Assembly (NCBI RefSeq): GCF_000196315.1
Contig: NC_014230.1
Coordinates: forward strand, 1,322,001 to 1,386,000
From: Croceibacter atlanticus HTCC2559
GTDB lineage: Bacteria > Bacteroidota > Bacteroidia > Flavobacteriales > Flavobacteriaceae
DNA: 64,000 nucleotides
Reading direction: 5' to 3'
A model generated the notes under the pieces. It did no database searches and was not told the DNA's origin. It worked only from the letters and a program-made list of their open reading frames with translations. Below, one piece after another: positions 50,794-59,372 of this stretch (its first letter is position 1; each line of letters starts with the position of its first letter). Position numbers and translations under genes: made by a program.

Positions 50794-52227
50794 CTAGTGT
50801 GCCTTAAGTCCTAAGCTTTCGCCTTTTTCAATCATATAAGCTTTAGCAGCTTCATATTCATTAGGAATTTTACCATCTAAAATGGCTTGCTTTATAGATT
50901 CCTTGATCTGTCCTATTTCGCGACCTGGCTTAATCTTAAAGGTTTCCATAATTTCTTCTCCAGAAACAGGAGGCTGAAAATTACGAATATGGTCACGTTC
51001 TTCTACTTCTTTTATTTTAGTTCGTACAACTTCAAAATTCCTATGATAACGCCTGTAGCGTTTAGGGTTTTTGGTTGTAATATCTGCTTCACATAATGTC
51101 ATTAAATCTTCAATGTAGTCTCCAGCATCAAAAATTAAACGCCTAACAGCACTGTCTGTAACATGGTCTTCAGAAATTACTATAGGACGAGAGCTCATTA
51201 ATACCATTTTCTGGACAAATTTCATTTTGTCATTTAATGGCATCTTTAAGCGCTTAAATAGCTTGTATACCATTTTACTGCCTACAAACTCGTGACCGTG
51301 AAATGTCCATCCAATTTTCTTATGAAATTTCTTTGTAGGTGCTTTTCCTATATCGTGCAATAAAGCAGCCCAACGTAACCAAAGGTTGTCGGTATGTTTA
51401 GCAATATTGTCTACAACTTCCAAGGTATGCCAAAAATTATCTTTATGGCGTTGGCCTTCTTTCTCATCTATACCTTGTAACGCTGTTAGCTCAGGAAGTA
51501 TATGTGGTAGCAATTCTGTTTTTCTAAGAAGAGCAAAACCTTTAGAAGGTGTGGTGGATAATAATATTTTATTAATCTCAGTAACAACACGTTCTTTGGT
51601 AATTATTTTTATACGCTCATTATTTCTGGTAATTGCATTTAAAGAGTCTTCTTGAATGAAAAAGTCTAACTGTGAGGCAAACCTAATAGCTCGTAACATT
51701 CGTAAAGGATCGTCACTATATGTAATGTCTGGATTTAAAGGTGTCTTAATAACGCCATTAGCAAGATCTTCAATACCATTAAATGGGTCTAGAATGTCAC
51801 CAAAGTTCTCTTTGTTTAAACTTAAGGCCAAGGCGTTTATGGTAAAATCTCTTCGGTTCTGGTCGTCTTCTAGAGTGCCAGGCTCAACACTTGGATTTCT
51901 ACTATCTTCAGAATAACTTTCTTTCCTTGCGCCAACAAATTCAACTTCTATATCGCCAGTTTCTAACATAGCGGTACCGTAAGTTTTAAAGACTTTTACC
52001 TTAGGTTTGTTGGGTAGCAGGTTAGCTACTTTTTTAGCTAATGCTATGCCGTTACCAATGGTTACAACATCTATATCTTTTGCATTACCTCGTTTTAAAA
52101 GAAAATCTCTTACAAATCCTCCAATAACATAAGAGGAAAGCCCCAATTCTTCAGAAGCTGTTGCAATAGTTTTAAAAACGGGATGTGTTAAGGCGTCTTT
52201 ATAATTTTTTTGAAGTGTATCAGGCAT
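50794..52227 (-). CDS. cca: CCA-adding tRNA nucleotidyltransferase with HD domain
   Basis: A 477-residue enzyme of the class II poly(A) polymerase/tRNA nucleotidyltransferase family that builds or repairs tRNA 3' ends. The catalytic part has YVIGGFVRDFLLKRGNAKDI with the DxD carboxylates (DIDVV), then QNRRDFTINALAL, and DPLRMLRAIRFASQL, the RNA-binding motifs. An HD domain follows: WAALLHDIGKAPTKKF and HGHEFVGS. The length and domain order are typical. It sits 34 bases after the threonylcarbamoyl-AMP synthase gene, forming a tRNA maturation pair inside the operon. Confidence 0.92.
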   Translation of the reverse strand: MPDTLQKNYKDALTHPVFKTIATASEELGLSSYVIGGFVRDFLLKRGNAKDIDVVTIGNGIALAKKVANLLPNKPKVKVFKTYGTAMLETGDIEVEFVGARKESYSEDSRNPSVEPGTLEDDQNRRDFTINALALSLNKENFGDILDPFNGIEDLANGVIKTPLNPDITYSDDPLRMLRAIRFASQLDFFIQEDSLNAITRNNERIKIITKERVVTEINKILLSTTPSKGFALLRKTELLPHILPELTALQGIDEKEGQRHKDNFWHTLEVVDNIAKHTDNLWLRWAALLHDIGKAPTKKFHKKIGWTFHGHEFVGSKMVYKLFKRLKMPLNDKMKFVQKMVLMSSRPIVISEDHVTDSAVRRLIFDAGDYIEDLMTLCEADITTKNPKRYRRYHRNFEVVRTKIKEVEERDHIRNFQPPVSGEEIMETFKIKPGREIGQIKESIKQAILDGKIPNEYEAAKAYMIEKGESLGLKAH

Positions 52228-52261
52228 TAAGTCAAGCTATTCATATAGCAATTTGAAAAGC

Positions 52262-52822
52262 TTATTTACGTAAAACTTTTACCATACCATCACTACCAAG
52301 CTTAATGATAGCAGAAGGTTTCGCCATATTTTTATTCTGATGCAAATTTACGACATAGTCAACGCCTTTTAAAATTTCATCGCTTATCTCTTTAAAGTTT
52401 TTTGGAGATGGTTTGCCGCTAATATTTGCAGAAGTAGATACTAGTGGGCGTTTAAATTTCTTAACCAAATCATTACAAAACTTATCTTTTGCAACTCTTA
52501 CTGCTAAACTTTCATCTTCTCCCACAACATTTTCTGCAACTAATTTAGCTTTGTCATAAATTATGGTAGTCGGCTTTTGAGCATATTTTAAAATGTCATA
52601 AGCCACTTCTGGAATATTCTCAATATACTGGTTAAGCATTTTATAGTCATGAACCAGACATACTAAAGCCTTGCTTTCTGCGCGCTTTTTTAGTTCAAAC
52701 ACTTTTTGAACAGCATCGTAGTTAGTAGCATCGCAACCAATTCCCCAAATAGTATCTGTAGGATAAAGTATAAGTCCTCCTTTTTTTAATACGTTAAGGC
52801 ATTTATTTAGTTCTTCTTTCAT
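52262..52822 (-). CDS. L-threonylcarbamoyladenylate synthase (YrdC/Sua5 family)
   Basis: A 186-residue cytosolic enzyme that makes threonylcarbamoyl-AMP for the t6A37 modification of tRNA. The ATG at 52822 gives MKEELNKCLNVLKKGGLILY; the frame extends upstream to 52924, but that part overlaps the previous gene and is unlikely. PTDTIWGIGCDATN is the nucleotide-binding motif; KALVCLVHDY and RVAKDKFCNDL are further conserved. SADN-type SANISGKPSP is present. The extra Sua5 domain is absent, so it is of the short TsaC type. It follows the fusion gene by 10 bases. Confidence 0.93.
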   Translation of the reverse strand: MKEELNKCLNVLKKGGLILYPTDTIWGIGCDATNYDAVQKVFELKKRAESKALVCLVHDYKMLNQYIENIPEVAYDILKYAQKPTTIIYDKAKLVAENVVGEDESLAVRVAKDKFCNDLVKKFKRPLVSTSANISGKPSPKNFKEISDEILKGVDYVVNLHQNKNMAKPSAIIKLGSDGMVKVLRK

Positions 52823-52832
52823 AGTTGGGCCT

Positions 52833-53960
52833 TTAGGCTTTAAATTGACGGTTGTTATATTGTAATAAAAATTCTGTAGCTTCTCTAATTGCACCGTTTC
52901 CAGAATCTTTAGAAAGGACAACATCTACCAAAGGTAATACTTGGTTTGTTGCATTTTTAGGTGCAAAAGACCAACCTACAGAACATAGGTTTGCTAGATC
53001 GTTTACATCATCTCCTACATAGGCTATCTCAGATCTGCTTATTTGTTGTGTTTGTATAAAATTTTCTAATAAAGAGTATTTGTCTTTTGCACCTAAAAAG
53101 AGATGTTTAAGTTTTAATTTTTCCATACGCTTTCTTACAAGTTTAGAGTCTTCGCTAGTCATAATGACAACTTGAATATTGTGTTCTCTCATTATCTCTA
53201 ATCCCATACCATCTCGCATATCAAAACGTTTTGCCATTTCTCCATTTTCATCATAGTAAACACCGCCATCTGTAAAAACACCATCTACATCTAATACAAG
53301 GTATTTAATCTTTTTATTTTCTTTATTAGAGATTAATAAATTAGCAAGACTAAGCTCTGCCAATTGCCAATCATTAAAGTTAGAAAGTGTAGCTGTTGCG
53401 TGTTTAGGCATTTCTACTGTAGCAACAGTACCTGTTAAAAGAGATTTGTTGTTTTTCAGGTTGTTTACAGTAGTTGAGAATACACCCGAGTTTTCAATTT
53501 GAAAGCCTTCATTGTCATTTATAGCTTCTCCATTAGAGTTCCATATTGAGTTTAAAGTATTAGCAACGGTTACTGCAGAAGAATTCCCGTCTACAATGGC
53601 TTCTAAACATTTATTAATGTCCTTAGATCTTGTAAATGGGTTAGTGGCAAGTAAAAGGCTTAAACTATCAAACTGCTCAGAAGTATTTTCAAGAAACTCT
53701 ATTGCAGCATTTTCTAATGAACCTTCTTCACTGGCTTTACTTCTGTTTATAACTTTTACTTTATCTGTCCATTGGTAGTGAGTTGCTATAAAATTTGTAA
53801 TCCACTCATCATTTGTGGCTACAACAACAAGGTCTAATTTGGAGTAAATAGCTTCAGTAAGAATCCAGCAGAAAAGTGGTCTGCCCAACATTTTCTTTCT
53901 GTTCTTATTTGGAATGGTAGCCGAATGCGTTTTTAACGGTATTAACCCAACATGTCGCAT
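52833..53960 (-). CDS. Fusion of an acylneuraminate-type cytidylyltransferase and a KdsC-like HAD phosphatase
   Basis: A 375-residue two-domain protein. Residues 1-205 follow the CMP-sialic acid synthetase pattern: GLIPLKTHSATIPNKNRKKM stands for the usual ARGGSKGIPRKN loop, then GRPLFCWIL and LLLATNPFTRSKDI. Several residues of the nucleotide loop differ from the consensus, so activity is not certain. Residues 217-370 are a KdsC-like HAD domain: YLVLDVDGVFTDGGVYY (Asp224, Asp226), GMGLEIMREHNIQVVIMTSE and IAYVGDDVNDL. This order is also seen in animal CMP-sialate synthases. Expected role: activation of a nonulosonic acid or Kdo-like sugar; no synthase gene (neuB) is nearby. It is first in the operon. 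Confidence 0.82.
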   Translation of the reverse strand: MRHVGLIPLKTHSATIPNKNRKKMLGRPLFCWILTEAIYSKLDLVVVATNDEWITNFIATHYQWTDKVKVINRSKASEEGSLENAAIEFLENTSEQFDSLSLLLATNPFTRSKDINKCLEAIVDGNSSAVTVANTLNSIWNSNGEAINDNEGFQIENSGVFSTTVNNLKNNKSLLTGTVATVEMPKHATATLSNFNDWQLAELSLANLLISNKENKKIKYLVLDVDGVFTDGGVYYDENGEMAKRFDMRDGMGLEIMREHNIQVVIMTSEDSKLVRKRMEKLKLKHLFLGAKDKYSLLENFIQTQQISRSEIAYVGDDVNDLANLCSVGWSFAPKNATNQVLPLVDVVLSKDSGNGAIREATEFLLQYNNRQFKA

Positions 53961-53980
53961 AGTATAGTAGTTTGTGTGGT

Positions 53981-53988
53981 CAAATTTA
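53981..53988 (-). promoter_or_regulatory. -7 promoter element of the fusion gene operon
   Basis: CAAATTTA on the plus strand reads TAAATTTG on the minus strand, matching TAnnTTTG, 20 bases before the ATG at 53960. It would drive the operon of the fusion gene, the YrdC-type gene, cca and ctaA. Confidence 0.6.
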
Positions 53989-54095
53989 AGGATTTAATTA
54001 AGATTGAAAGCCTTAAGTATGATGTAGCTGAATTTTATACTATTTAAATCTTAGGAAACAGTTTCTCATATTATTTTCTATGCAGACTAAAGTTG

Positions 54096-54103
54096 TATTT
54101 TTG
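54096..54103 (+). promoter_or_regulatory. -7 promoter element of the WaaP-like kinase gene
   Basis: TATTTTTG ends exactly 4 bases before the GTG at 54108. This supports GTG as start and a leaderless transcript. Confidence 0.65.
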
Positions 54104-54107
54104 TGTC

Positions 54108-54872
54108 GTGAAAACAGTAGTTTCAGAAGCATATCAATCTAAGAAAGCAACCTTGCTTAACTTCATTACTAATTTTAAGTCTCAAGGGCATAAAATTTAT
54201 GGAGGTGATCGTAACACGCTTAAAACTTTCGACTTAGAAGGTGAAAAGGTAACGGTAAAGGCCTTTAAAACGCCAAACGTTGTTAATCGTATAGTTTATA
54301 ACTACTTCAGAAAAAATAAGGCACAACGTTCTTTTGAACATGCCCATATTTTATTGTCTTTAAATATTGGGACACCATTTCCTGTTGCTTATATGCAGAA
54401 TAGCAATGCTTTATCTTTTTTAGATAGCTATTATATATGCAAACATATTAACTATGATCTTACCTATAGGGAGCTAGTTGAGCAGCCAGATTTTCCTCAA
54501 CACGAAGCTATACTTAGAGCATTTACTGCATTTACGTTTAAACTGCATGAGTCAGGTGTGTTTTTTAAAGATCACTCTCCAGGAAATACATTAATCACAA
54601 TAAATAATGGCGATTACAAATTCTATTTGGTAGATCTTAATAGAATGACTTTTGGTAAGCTAAGTTTTCAAGATCGTATGGAAAACATGAAACGTCTTAC
54701 ACCAAAAAAAGAAATGGTTGCCATTATGGCTAATGAGTATGCTAAGCTTTCGGGAGAATTAGAAGGCCGAATATTTAAGACGCTTTGGGAGTTAACTAGT
54801 GATTTTCAAATGAAGTTTTATAGAAAAAGACGTTTAAAGAAGCGTTTCTTATTCTGGCAAAATAGAGAGTAA
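54108..54872 (+). CDS. Lipopolysaccharide kinase (Kdo/WaaP family)
   Basis: With the GTG at 54108 as start the protein has 254 residues, beginning VKTVVSEAYQ; the longer frame from 54093 covers the -7 box. It has a protein-kinase-like fold as in WaaP/KdkA: a Lys in VTVKAFKTP, a hinge near YYICKHINYDL, the catalytic loop FFKDHSPGNTLI with Asp and Asn, and the metal site LVDLNRM. It should phosphorylate a core heptose or Kdo of lipopolysaccharide at the inner face of the membrane. The neighbours (glycosyltransferases and a heptosyltransferase) agree. Confidence 0.88.
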   Translation: MKTVVSEAYQSKKATLLNFITNFKSQGHKIYGGDRNTLKTFDLEGEKVTVKAFKTPNVVNRIVYNYFRKNKAQRSFEHAHILLSLNIGTPFPVAYMQNSNALSFLDSYYICKHINYDLTYRELVEQPDFPQHEAILRAFTAFTFKLHESGVFFKDHSPGNTLITINNGDYKFYLVDLNRMTFGKLSFQDRMENMKRLTPKKEMVAIMANEYAKLSGELEGRIFKTLWELTSDFQMKFYRKRRLKKRFLFWQNRE

Positions 54873-54873
54873 A

Positions 54874-55635
54874 CTATTGTTTTAAATTGATGAGTTCCCT
54901 CAATTTAATGTACTTAAGGAATGTGATGTTTGCTGTTTGTACAGCGATTACAAAACCGTTAAAGCCATCTAGAATTCCGAGTCTAATTATATAGGCATTA
55001 AAAAACGCCCAAGTAGGCTTAAGTATAATTTTCCACAACGGTGCTTTTTTTCCTAATTCGAAGTATGAAGATGCAGAAATTGTAGAAAATTTCTCTGTAC
55101 TTAGATTAAATTCGGAGTAGGTTTTATAGTTCCAATGTAATATGTCTCCATCTAAACTTCCTGAGCTACAATTATCAGAAAGTTTATAAGAATCGTGAGG
55201 ATTTATACCTTGCCAAGAACCTTTAGTTTTGTCAAAAACCCTTAGTTTCTTATCTGGGTACCAGCCAGAATGATTAATCCATTGCCCGCAAAAATTGTTG
55301 TAACGCTTAATGTAATAACCATCTTTCTGCCAGTTAGATTTTAATTTTAATATTGATTTTTGAAGAGTATCAGACAATGCCTCATCACCATCTAAAGACA
55401 CCACATAGTTTGAAGAGGTTTTAGTAAGCGCAAAATTCTTTTGTTGTATGTATCCTAAAAACTCTTGCTCAATAAAGGTAACATTGTAGTTTAAACAAAT
55501 CTCTTTAGTATTATCTGTTGAGAATGAATCTACAACCACAATTTCATCAACTACAGGAATAAGAGATTTTAAGCAACGCTCAATATTAAGCGCCTCGTTA
55601 AATGTAATTATGACTGCAGAAAGTTTAATCATCAA
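54874..55635 (-). CDS. Family 2 glycosyltransferase, WaaE/KdtX-like
   Basis: A 253-residue GT-A-fold enzyme. It begins KLSAVIITFNEALNIERCL, then EIVVVDSFSTDNT (nucleotide-binding Asp), LDGDEAL as the DxD motif, and NHSGWYPDKKLRVFD, a segment typical of the WaaE-like lipopolysaccharide core glucosyltransferases. Hydrophobic residues near the C-terminus may associate with the membrane. The gene converges on the WaaP-like kinase gene with 1 base between the stops. It likely adds a hexose to the core of lipopolysaccharide; the sugar is inferred. Confidence 0.88.
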   Translation of the reverse strand: MMIKLSAVIITFNEALNIERCLKSLIPVVDEIVVVDSFSTDNTKEICLNYNVTFIEQEFLGYIQQKNFALTKTSSNYVVSLDGDEALSDTLQKSILKLKSNWQKDGYYIKRYNNFCGQWINHSGWYPDKKLRVFDKTKGSWQGINPHDSYKLSDNCSSGSLDGDILHWNYKTYSEFNLSTEKFSTISASSYFELGKKAPLWKIILKPTWAFFNAYIIRLGILDGFNGFVIAVQTANITFLKYIKLRELINLKQ

Positions 55636-55717
55636 GACTGTTGAAGTTGTAAGTTATTTAGCATCAAAATTTAAAAATGGATTAACATTTCCCTGAAGCT
55701 CTCTATGTAAAAATAGT

Positions 55718-55725
55718 TATTTTTG
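55718..55725 (+). promoter_or_regulatory. -7 promoter element of the family 2 glycosyltransferase pair
   Basis: TATTTTTG ends 1 base before the ATG at 55727 and exactly 4 bases before the next ATG at 55730. The spacing agrees with other leaderless genes here and favours 55730 as the start codon. Confidence 0.6.
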
Positions 55726-55726
55726 A

Positions 55727-56548
55727 ATGATGACAATACCCAAGCTTTCAGTAATCATAAGTACCTATAATAAGCCAAAAGATCTTTCTTTAGTGCTACA
55801 CGGTTATTTAGAACAAACTGAAAAAGATTTTGAAATCATAATAGCAGATGATGGCTCCACAGAAGAGACACAGCAAATGCTAGCTAAATTTTCTGAAAAG
55901 CATAATATTAAGATTTATCACGTTTGGCATAAGGACCAAGGATTTCAGAAAACTAAAATTTTAAATAAAGCTATACTGCAGTCAAACTCAAACTATCTGC
56001 TATTTACAGATGGTGATTGTTTACCTAGAAAAGACCTTGTTAAAAAACATATTGAGTTAAGAAGAGATAAGCACTTTTTATCTGGAAGTTATTATAAGCT
56101 TAATGAACAAGTCTCAGAAACTATTACAATTCCTATAATAAAAGAACAGTCTTGTTTTAATGCAAAATGGTTAAAAAGTAAAGGGCAAGATGTGACCTTT
56201 AAAATAAATAAACTTACGTCATTTGGATTTAAGGAATGGTTTTTAAATACCTTCACTACTACAAAAGCAACTTGGGATGGCTGTAATGTTTCTGGTTGGA
56301 AAAAAGATATTTTAGCGGTTAATGGTTTTGATGAGCGTATGCAATATGGTGGTGAAGATAGAGAGTTGGGTGAGCGATTGGTAAATTATGGAGTGCAACC
56401 AATACAGGCTAGATATAGCCTTGTTTGCGTTCATCTTCATCACGATCGTCCCTATAAGAATGATGAAGCTTTTAAAGCAAATTTGCTAATACGAAGCCAG
56501 ACCAAAAAACAACGAATTATTAAAACCAAATACGGTATAAACAGTTAG
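55727..56548 (+). CDS. Family 2 glycosyltransferase, active copy
   Basis: A 273-residue GT-A enzyme (272 if started at 55730, which the promoter position favours). The catalytic residues are intact: STYNKPKDL, Asp41-Asp42 in IIIADDGSTEE, the DxD as TDGDCLP (Asp95, Asp97), WDGCNVSGWKKD and the base-type motif GGEDRELGERL (Glu210, Asp211). HLHHDRPY near the end may bind metal or phosphate. It resembles the chondroitin-polymerase-like GT2 group with a C-terminal Glyco_transf_7C-type motif. A paralog follows after 19 bases. It probably builds part of the lipopolysaccharide or a surface glycan. Confidence 0.88.
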   Translation: MMTIPKLSVIISTYNKPKDLSLVLHGYLEQTEKDFEIIIADDGSTEETQQMLAKFSEKHNIKIYHVWHKDQGFQKTKILNKAILQSNSNYLLFTDGDCLPRKDLVKKHIELRRDKHFLSGSYYKLNEQVSETITIPIIKEQSCFNAKWLKSKGQDVTFKINKLTSFGFKEWFLNTFTTTKATWDGCNVSGWKKDILAVNGFDERMQYGGEDRELGERLVNYGVQPIQARYSLVCVHLHHDRPYKNDEAFKANLLIRSQTKKQRIIKTKYGINS

Positions 56549-56567
56549 CACAACAGATTAAAACTTT

Positions 56568-57389
56568 ATGAAGAAACATCCTTACAGTGCTACGATTTTA
56601 ATTAATGCTCACCACGATATGTCCTGGTTGGAAAAAACATTGTGGAGTTATAGCTGCCAAACTTATAAAGATTTTGAAATAATTATAGCGAACTCTTTTA
56701 GTCTTTCTTCTGAAATTGAAAATCTTATCTTTCAGTTTAAAAAGGAAAGTGATATTGCTTTAAAACAGATAGTGCCATCAAAAAAACTTTTGGCTTCTCA
56801 GGTTTTAAATGCAGCTATTGTAAATAGTCAATCTAACTATATCATTATGGTTGAGGGTTATTGTGTGGCAAAATCAGATTTTGTTGAGCAGCATATGGCG
56901 CTAAGAAAAGAAGGTTATTTTCTTTCTGGAGGAACGTTTAAATTACCTAAAAATATTTCAGCAGAAATTACCAAAGAAGATATACTAACTCAAAATTGTT
57001 TTGATAAAAAGTGGTTGAGAACTAAAGGCTTAAAGCGATTTTTTAAGACACAAAAACTTACTGCTAGAGGAATTCAGGCTAAGATATTAAACAAAGTAGT
57101 TCCTACAAACGCTACTTGGAATGTACATAATTCTAGCGGATGGAAAAAAGACCTATTAGCAATTAACGGCGTAGATGAACGTATGGTTAATGGTGATCAA
57201 GGAAGGGAAATGGGTGAGCGTTTAATTAATAATGGTATTAAATCTAAACAAATTAGGTATTCCGCTACGTGTTTAAAACTATCTCCTATAAACTCTAAAG
57301 TAACACAAGATGCTTTCGATTTAAATATGAAAATACGTATTGAGACTAAAAAAAATAATAAAACAAAGACAGATTTCGGAATTAAATAA
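56568..57389 (+). CDS. Family 2 glycosyltransferase-like protein with lost catalytic residues
   Basis: A protein of 273 residues, the same length as its upstream neighbour and alignable over nearly all of it: KDFEIIIA, LSGG/LSGS, GWKKDLLAIN, DERM and GERLINNGI are shared. But each catalytic motif is changed. ADDGS became ANSFS, TDGD became VEGY (Glu96, Tyr98), WDGCN became WNVHN, GGED became NGDQ, and HLHHDRPY became LKLSPINS. The frame is open to the end, so it is not a plain pseudogene. It is likely a non-catalytic partner or regulator of the active copy. The genes are 19 bases apart. Confidence 0.83.
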   Translation: MKKHPYSATILINAHHDMSWLEKTLWSYSCQTYKDFEIIIANSFSLSSEIENLIFQFKKESDIALKQIVPSKKLLASQVLNAAIVNSQSNYIIMVEGYCVAKSDFVEQHMALRKEGYFLSGGTFKLPKNISAEITKEDILTQNCFDKKWLRTKGLKRFFKTQKLTARGIQAKILNKVVPTNATWNVHNSSGWKKDLLAINGVDERMVNGDQGREMGERLINNGIKSKQIRYSATCLKLSPINSKVTQDAFDLNMKIRIETKKNNKTKTDFGIK

Positions 57390-57406
57390 AATACAAAACC
57401 TTTTAG

Positions 57407-58453
57407 CTATTTAAGGTTGTCGAGAAATGAATTGAGTTTAGGTGAAATTAAATCTGGTGTAAATTTCTTGTATAATTCTGCTTGTCTTTTATGAAAAGCC
57501 TTCCTTTTATAATCTGTAAATAATTCTGGGAAGAATTGTTTTAAGTGTATGGCTTTATTAGTAGTGTGTTCTTTCTCTATTGCCCAAGTCTCTGTACGAA
57601 CCCAAGGAGAAAATATTGCAAATGTAGGCACGTTTACTGCCTTGGCCATATTTACTGCGCCACCTTCATTCCCAATAAGTGCTGTGCAAAAAGAAGTAAG
57701 AATTATAAACTCTCTTAAGCTGTTGCCATACAAATCAAAAAATATTTGTTGTTGTGTTTCTGGCTTACACTTGTCGTAAATAGCATTCGCACTTTCTAGC
57801 TGACTAGGAATATAGTTAAACAGTAATTGTGCGTGTGGTGTGTGTTTTACAATTGTATCTGTTAGCTCTGCAAAATAGTGTAAAGGATAAGTTTTATCTT
57901 CAGAACTACCTAATACGTTAAGCATAAAGATAGGTTTGTTAAAGTCTAAATCTGAAGCTTCCATTTTCTTTCGCACGGCTTGCTTTTCCTCTTCTGTTAT
58001 ATAGATCTTAGGGGTTATTGAGTAATCAATCTGTTCAGCAAAAGAGCTAATAAGCTGAAACCTATTTTCTATAGCCAGTGCAACACCATTTTTACTTTTA
58101 GGTATAGGCGAATAGGCTAGATTATAGGTTAACCAAGAATACCATTTTTTGTACCCAATTCTTTTTTTAGCGCCTATTTTTAAAGATAAGAGTCCTGTTG
58201 CAACCTTAGAATAAGAGTCAACAATAATGTCGTAACCTTCAGTTTTTAAAATTTTGGTAATAGATGAGTCTTTATCATTATCTATAATAAAGACTCTATC
58301 TATAAAAGGATTGTTTTTTATTACTGGAGTTGTATGTTTCATCACTAAGTAATGAAGTTGTGCTTTAGGAAACTCTTTTTTGAGAGCTTCAAAAAGAATA
58401 GATGTTGTTAAAACATCTCCAATCATTTTCTTTTGGATGATTAAAACTTTCAT
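57407..58453 (-). CDS. Glycosyltransferase family 9 (heptosyltransferase-like)
   Basis: A 348-residue GT-B enzyme of the lipopolysaccharide heptosyltransferase family. The N-terminal part is MKVLIIQKKMIGDVLTTSIL with the GD-type loop, then IVDSYSKVATGLLSLKIGAK. The C-terminal nucleotide-sugar part has ALIGNEGGAVNMAKAVNVP and FAIFSPW. It would transfer a heptose (or another sugar from an ADP or nucleotide donor) to the core. It converges on the inactive GT2 gene with a 17-base gap. It follows dapD on the same strand by 14 bases. Confidence 0.9.
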   Translation of the reverse strand: MKVLIIQKKMIGDVLTTSILFEALKKEFPKAQLHYLVMKHTTPVIKNNPFIDRVFIIDNDKDSSITKILKTEGYDIIVDSYSKVATGLLSLKIGAKKRIGYKKWYSWLTYNLAYSPIPKSKNGVALAIENRFQLISSFAEQIDYSITPKIYITEEEKQAVRKKMEASDLDFNKPIFMLNVLGSSEDKTYPLHYFAELTDTIVKHTPHAQLLFNYIPSQLESANAIYDKCKPETQQQIFFDLYGNSLREFIILTSFCTALIGNEGGAVNMAKAVNVPTFAIFSPWVRTETWAIEKEHTTNKAIHLKQFFPELFTDYKRKAFHKRQAELYKKFTPDLISPKLNSFLDNLK

Positions 58454-58467
58454 AATCTGGTTGTGCT

Positions 58468-59283
58468 CTAAACAGCTACATTATATTCACGTAGAGCATC
58501 GTTTAAAGATGTCTTTTTGTTAGTGCTCTCTTTTCTTGTTCCAATAATTAATGCGCAAGGAACCTGAAACTCTCCTGCTGGAAATTTTTTGGTATAACTT
58601 CCAGGAATCACTACAGATCTTGCAGGTACTAAACCCTTAGTTTCTTTAGGAGTATCTCCGGTAACATCGATAATTTTAGTAGATGCTGTTAATACTACGT
58701 TTGCACCAAGGACAGCTTCTTTTTCTACTCTAACACCTTCAACTACAATACAACGAGACCCTATAAATGCGTTATCTTCAATAATTACTGGAGCGGCTTG
58801 TAGTGGCTCTAAAACACCGCCAATACCAACGCCACCGCTAAGGTGTACATTTTTACCAATTTGAGCACAGCTTCCTACTGTTGCCCAAGTATCTACCATT
58901 GTGCCTTCATCTACATAAGCTCCGATATTTACATAGCTAGGCATCATAACAACGCCTTTAGATATGTATGCACCATGTCTTGCTACAGCGTGAGGTACAA
59001 CTCTAATTCCTTTTTCTTTATACCCTTTTTTTAGTGGAATTTTATCGTGGTATTCAAATATACCAGCTTCCATAGTTTCCATTTTCTGAATAGGAAAATA
59101 AAGCACAACAGCTTTCTTTACCCATTCATTTACTTGCCAGCCATTTTCTGTTGGCTCTGCACAGCGAAGTTCTCCTAAATCTAATTTGTTTACCACAGTT
59201 CTTATAGCGTCCTGTGTTTCTGTAGTGGTCAAGGCATCTCTGTTATCCCAAGCGTGCTCTATTATTTGCTGAAGATTGGTCAT
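58468..59283 (-). CDS. dapD: 2,3,4,5-Tetrahydropyridine-2,6-dicarboxylate N-succinyltransferase
   Basis: This 271-residue cytosolic enzyme of lysine and diaminopimelate synthesis uses succinyl-CoA. The ATG at 59283 gives [16 protein letters not shown]; the frame open upstream to 59343 adds residues over the promoter and is rejected. Hexapeptide-repeat (left-handed beta-helix) segments follow: [20 protein letters not shown] (less its first residue), [20 protein letters not shown] and [13 protein letters not shown]. The length is typical. A minus-strand -7 box (59302-59309) precedes it. It shares a divergent region with ruvX. Confidence 0.96.
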   Translation of the reverse strand: [271 protein letters not shown]

Positions 59284-59301
59284 AAGTAGTCTATTTTTAA
59301 A

Positions 59302-59309
59302 CAAAGATA
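59302..59309 (-). promoter_or_regulatory. -7 promoter element of dapD
   Basis: CAAAGATA on the plus strand reads TATCTTTG on the minus strand, 18 bases before the dapD start. Confidence 0.6.
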
Positions 59310-59350
59310 GGAAGCAATATCTAAAGATTGCAACCCTTATCAATAAACCT

Positions 59351-59358
59351 TACATTTG
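59351..59358 (+). promoter_or_regulatory. -7 promoter element of ruvX
   Basis: TACATTTG matches TAnnTTTG and lies 14 bases before the ATG at 59373. Confidence 0.6.
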
Positions 59359-59372
59359 CCGAAATTATAGTA

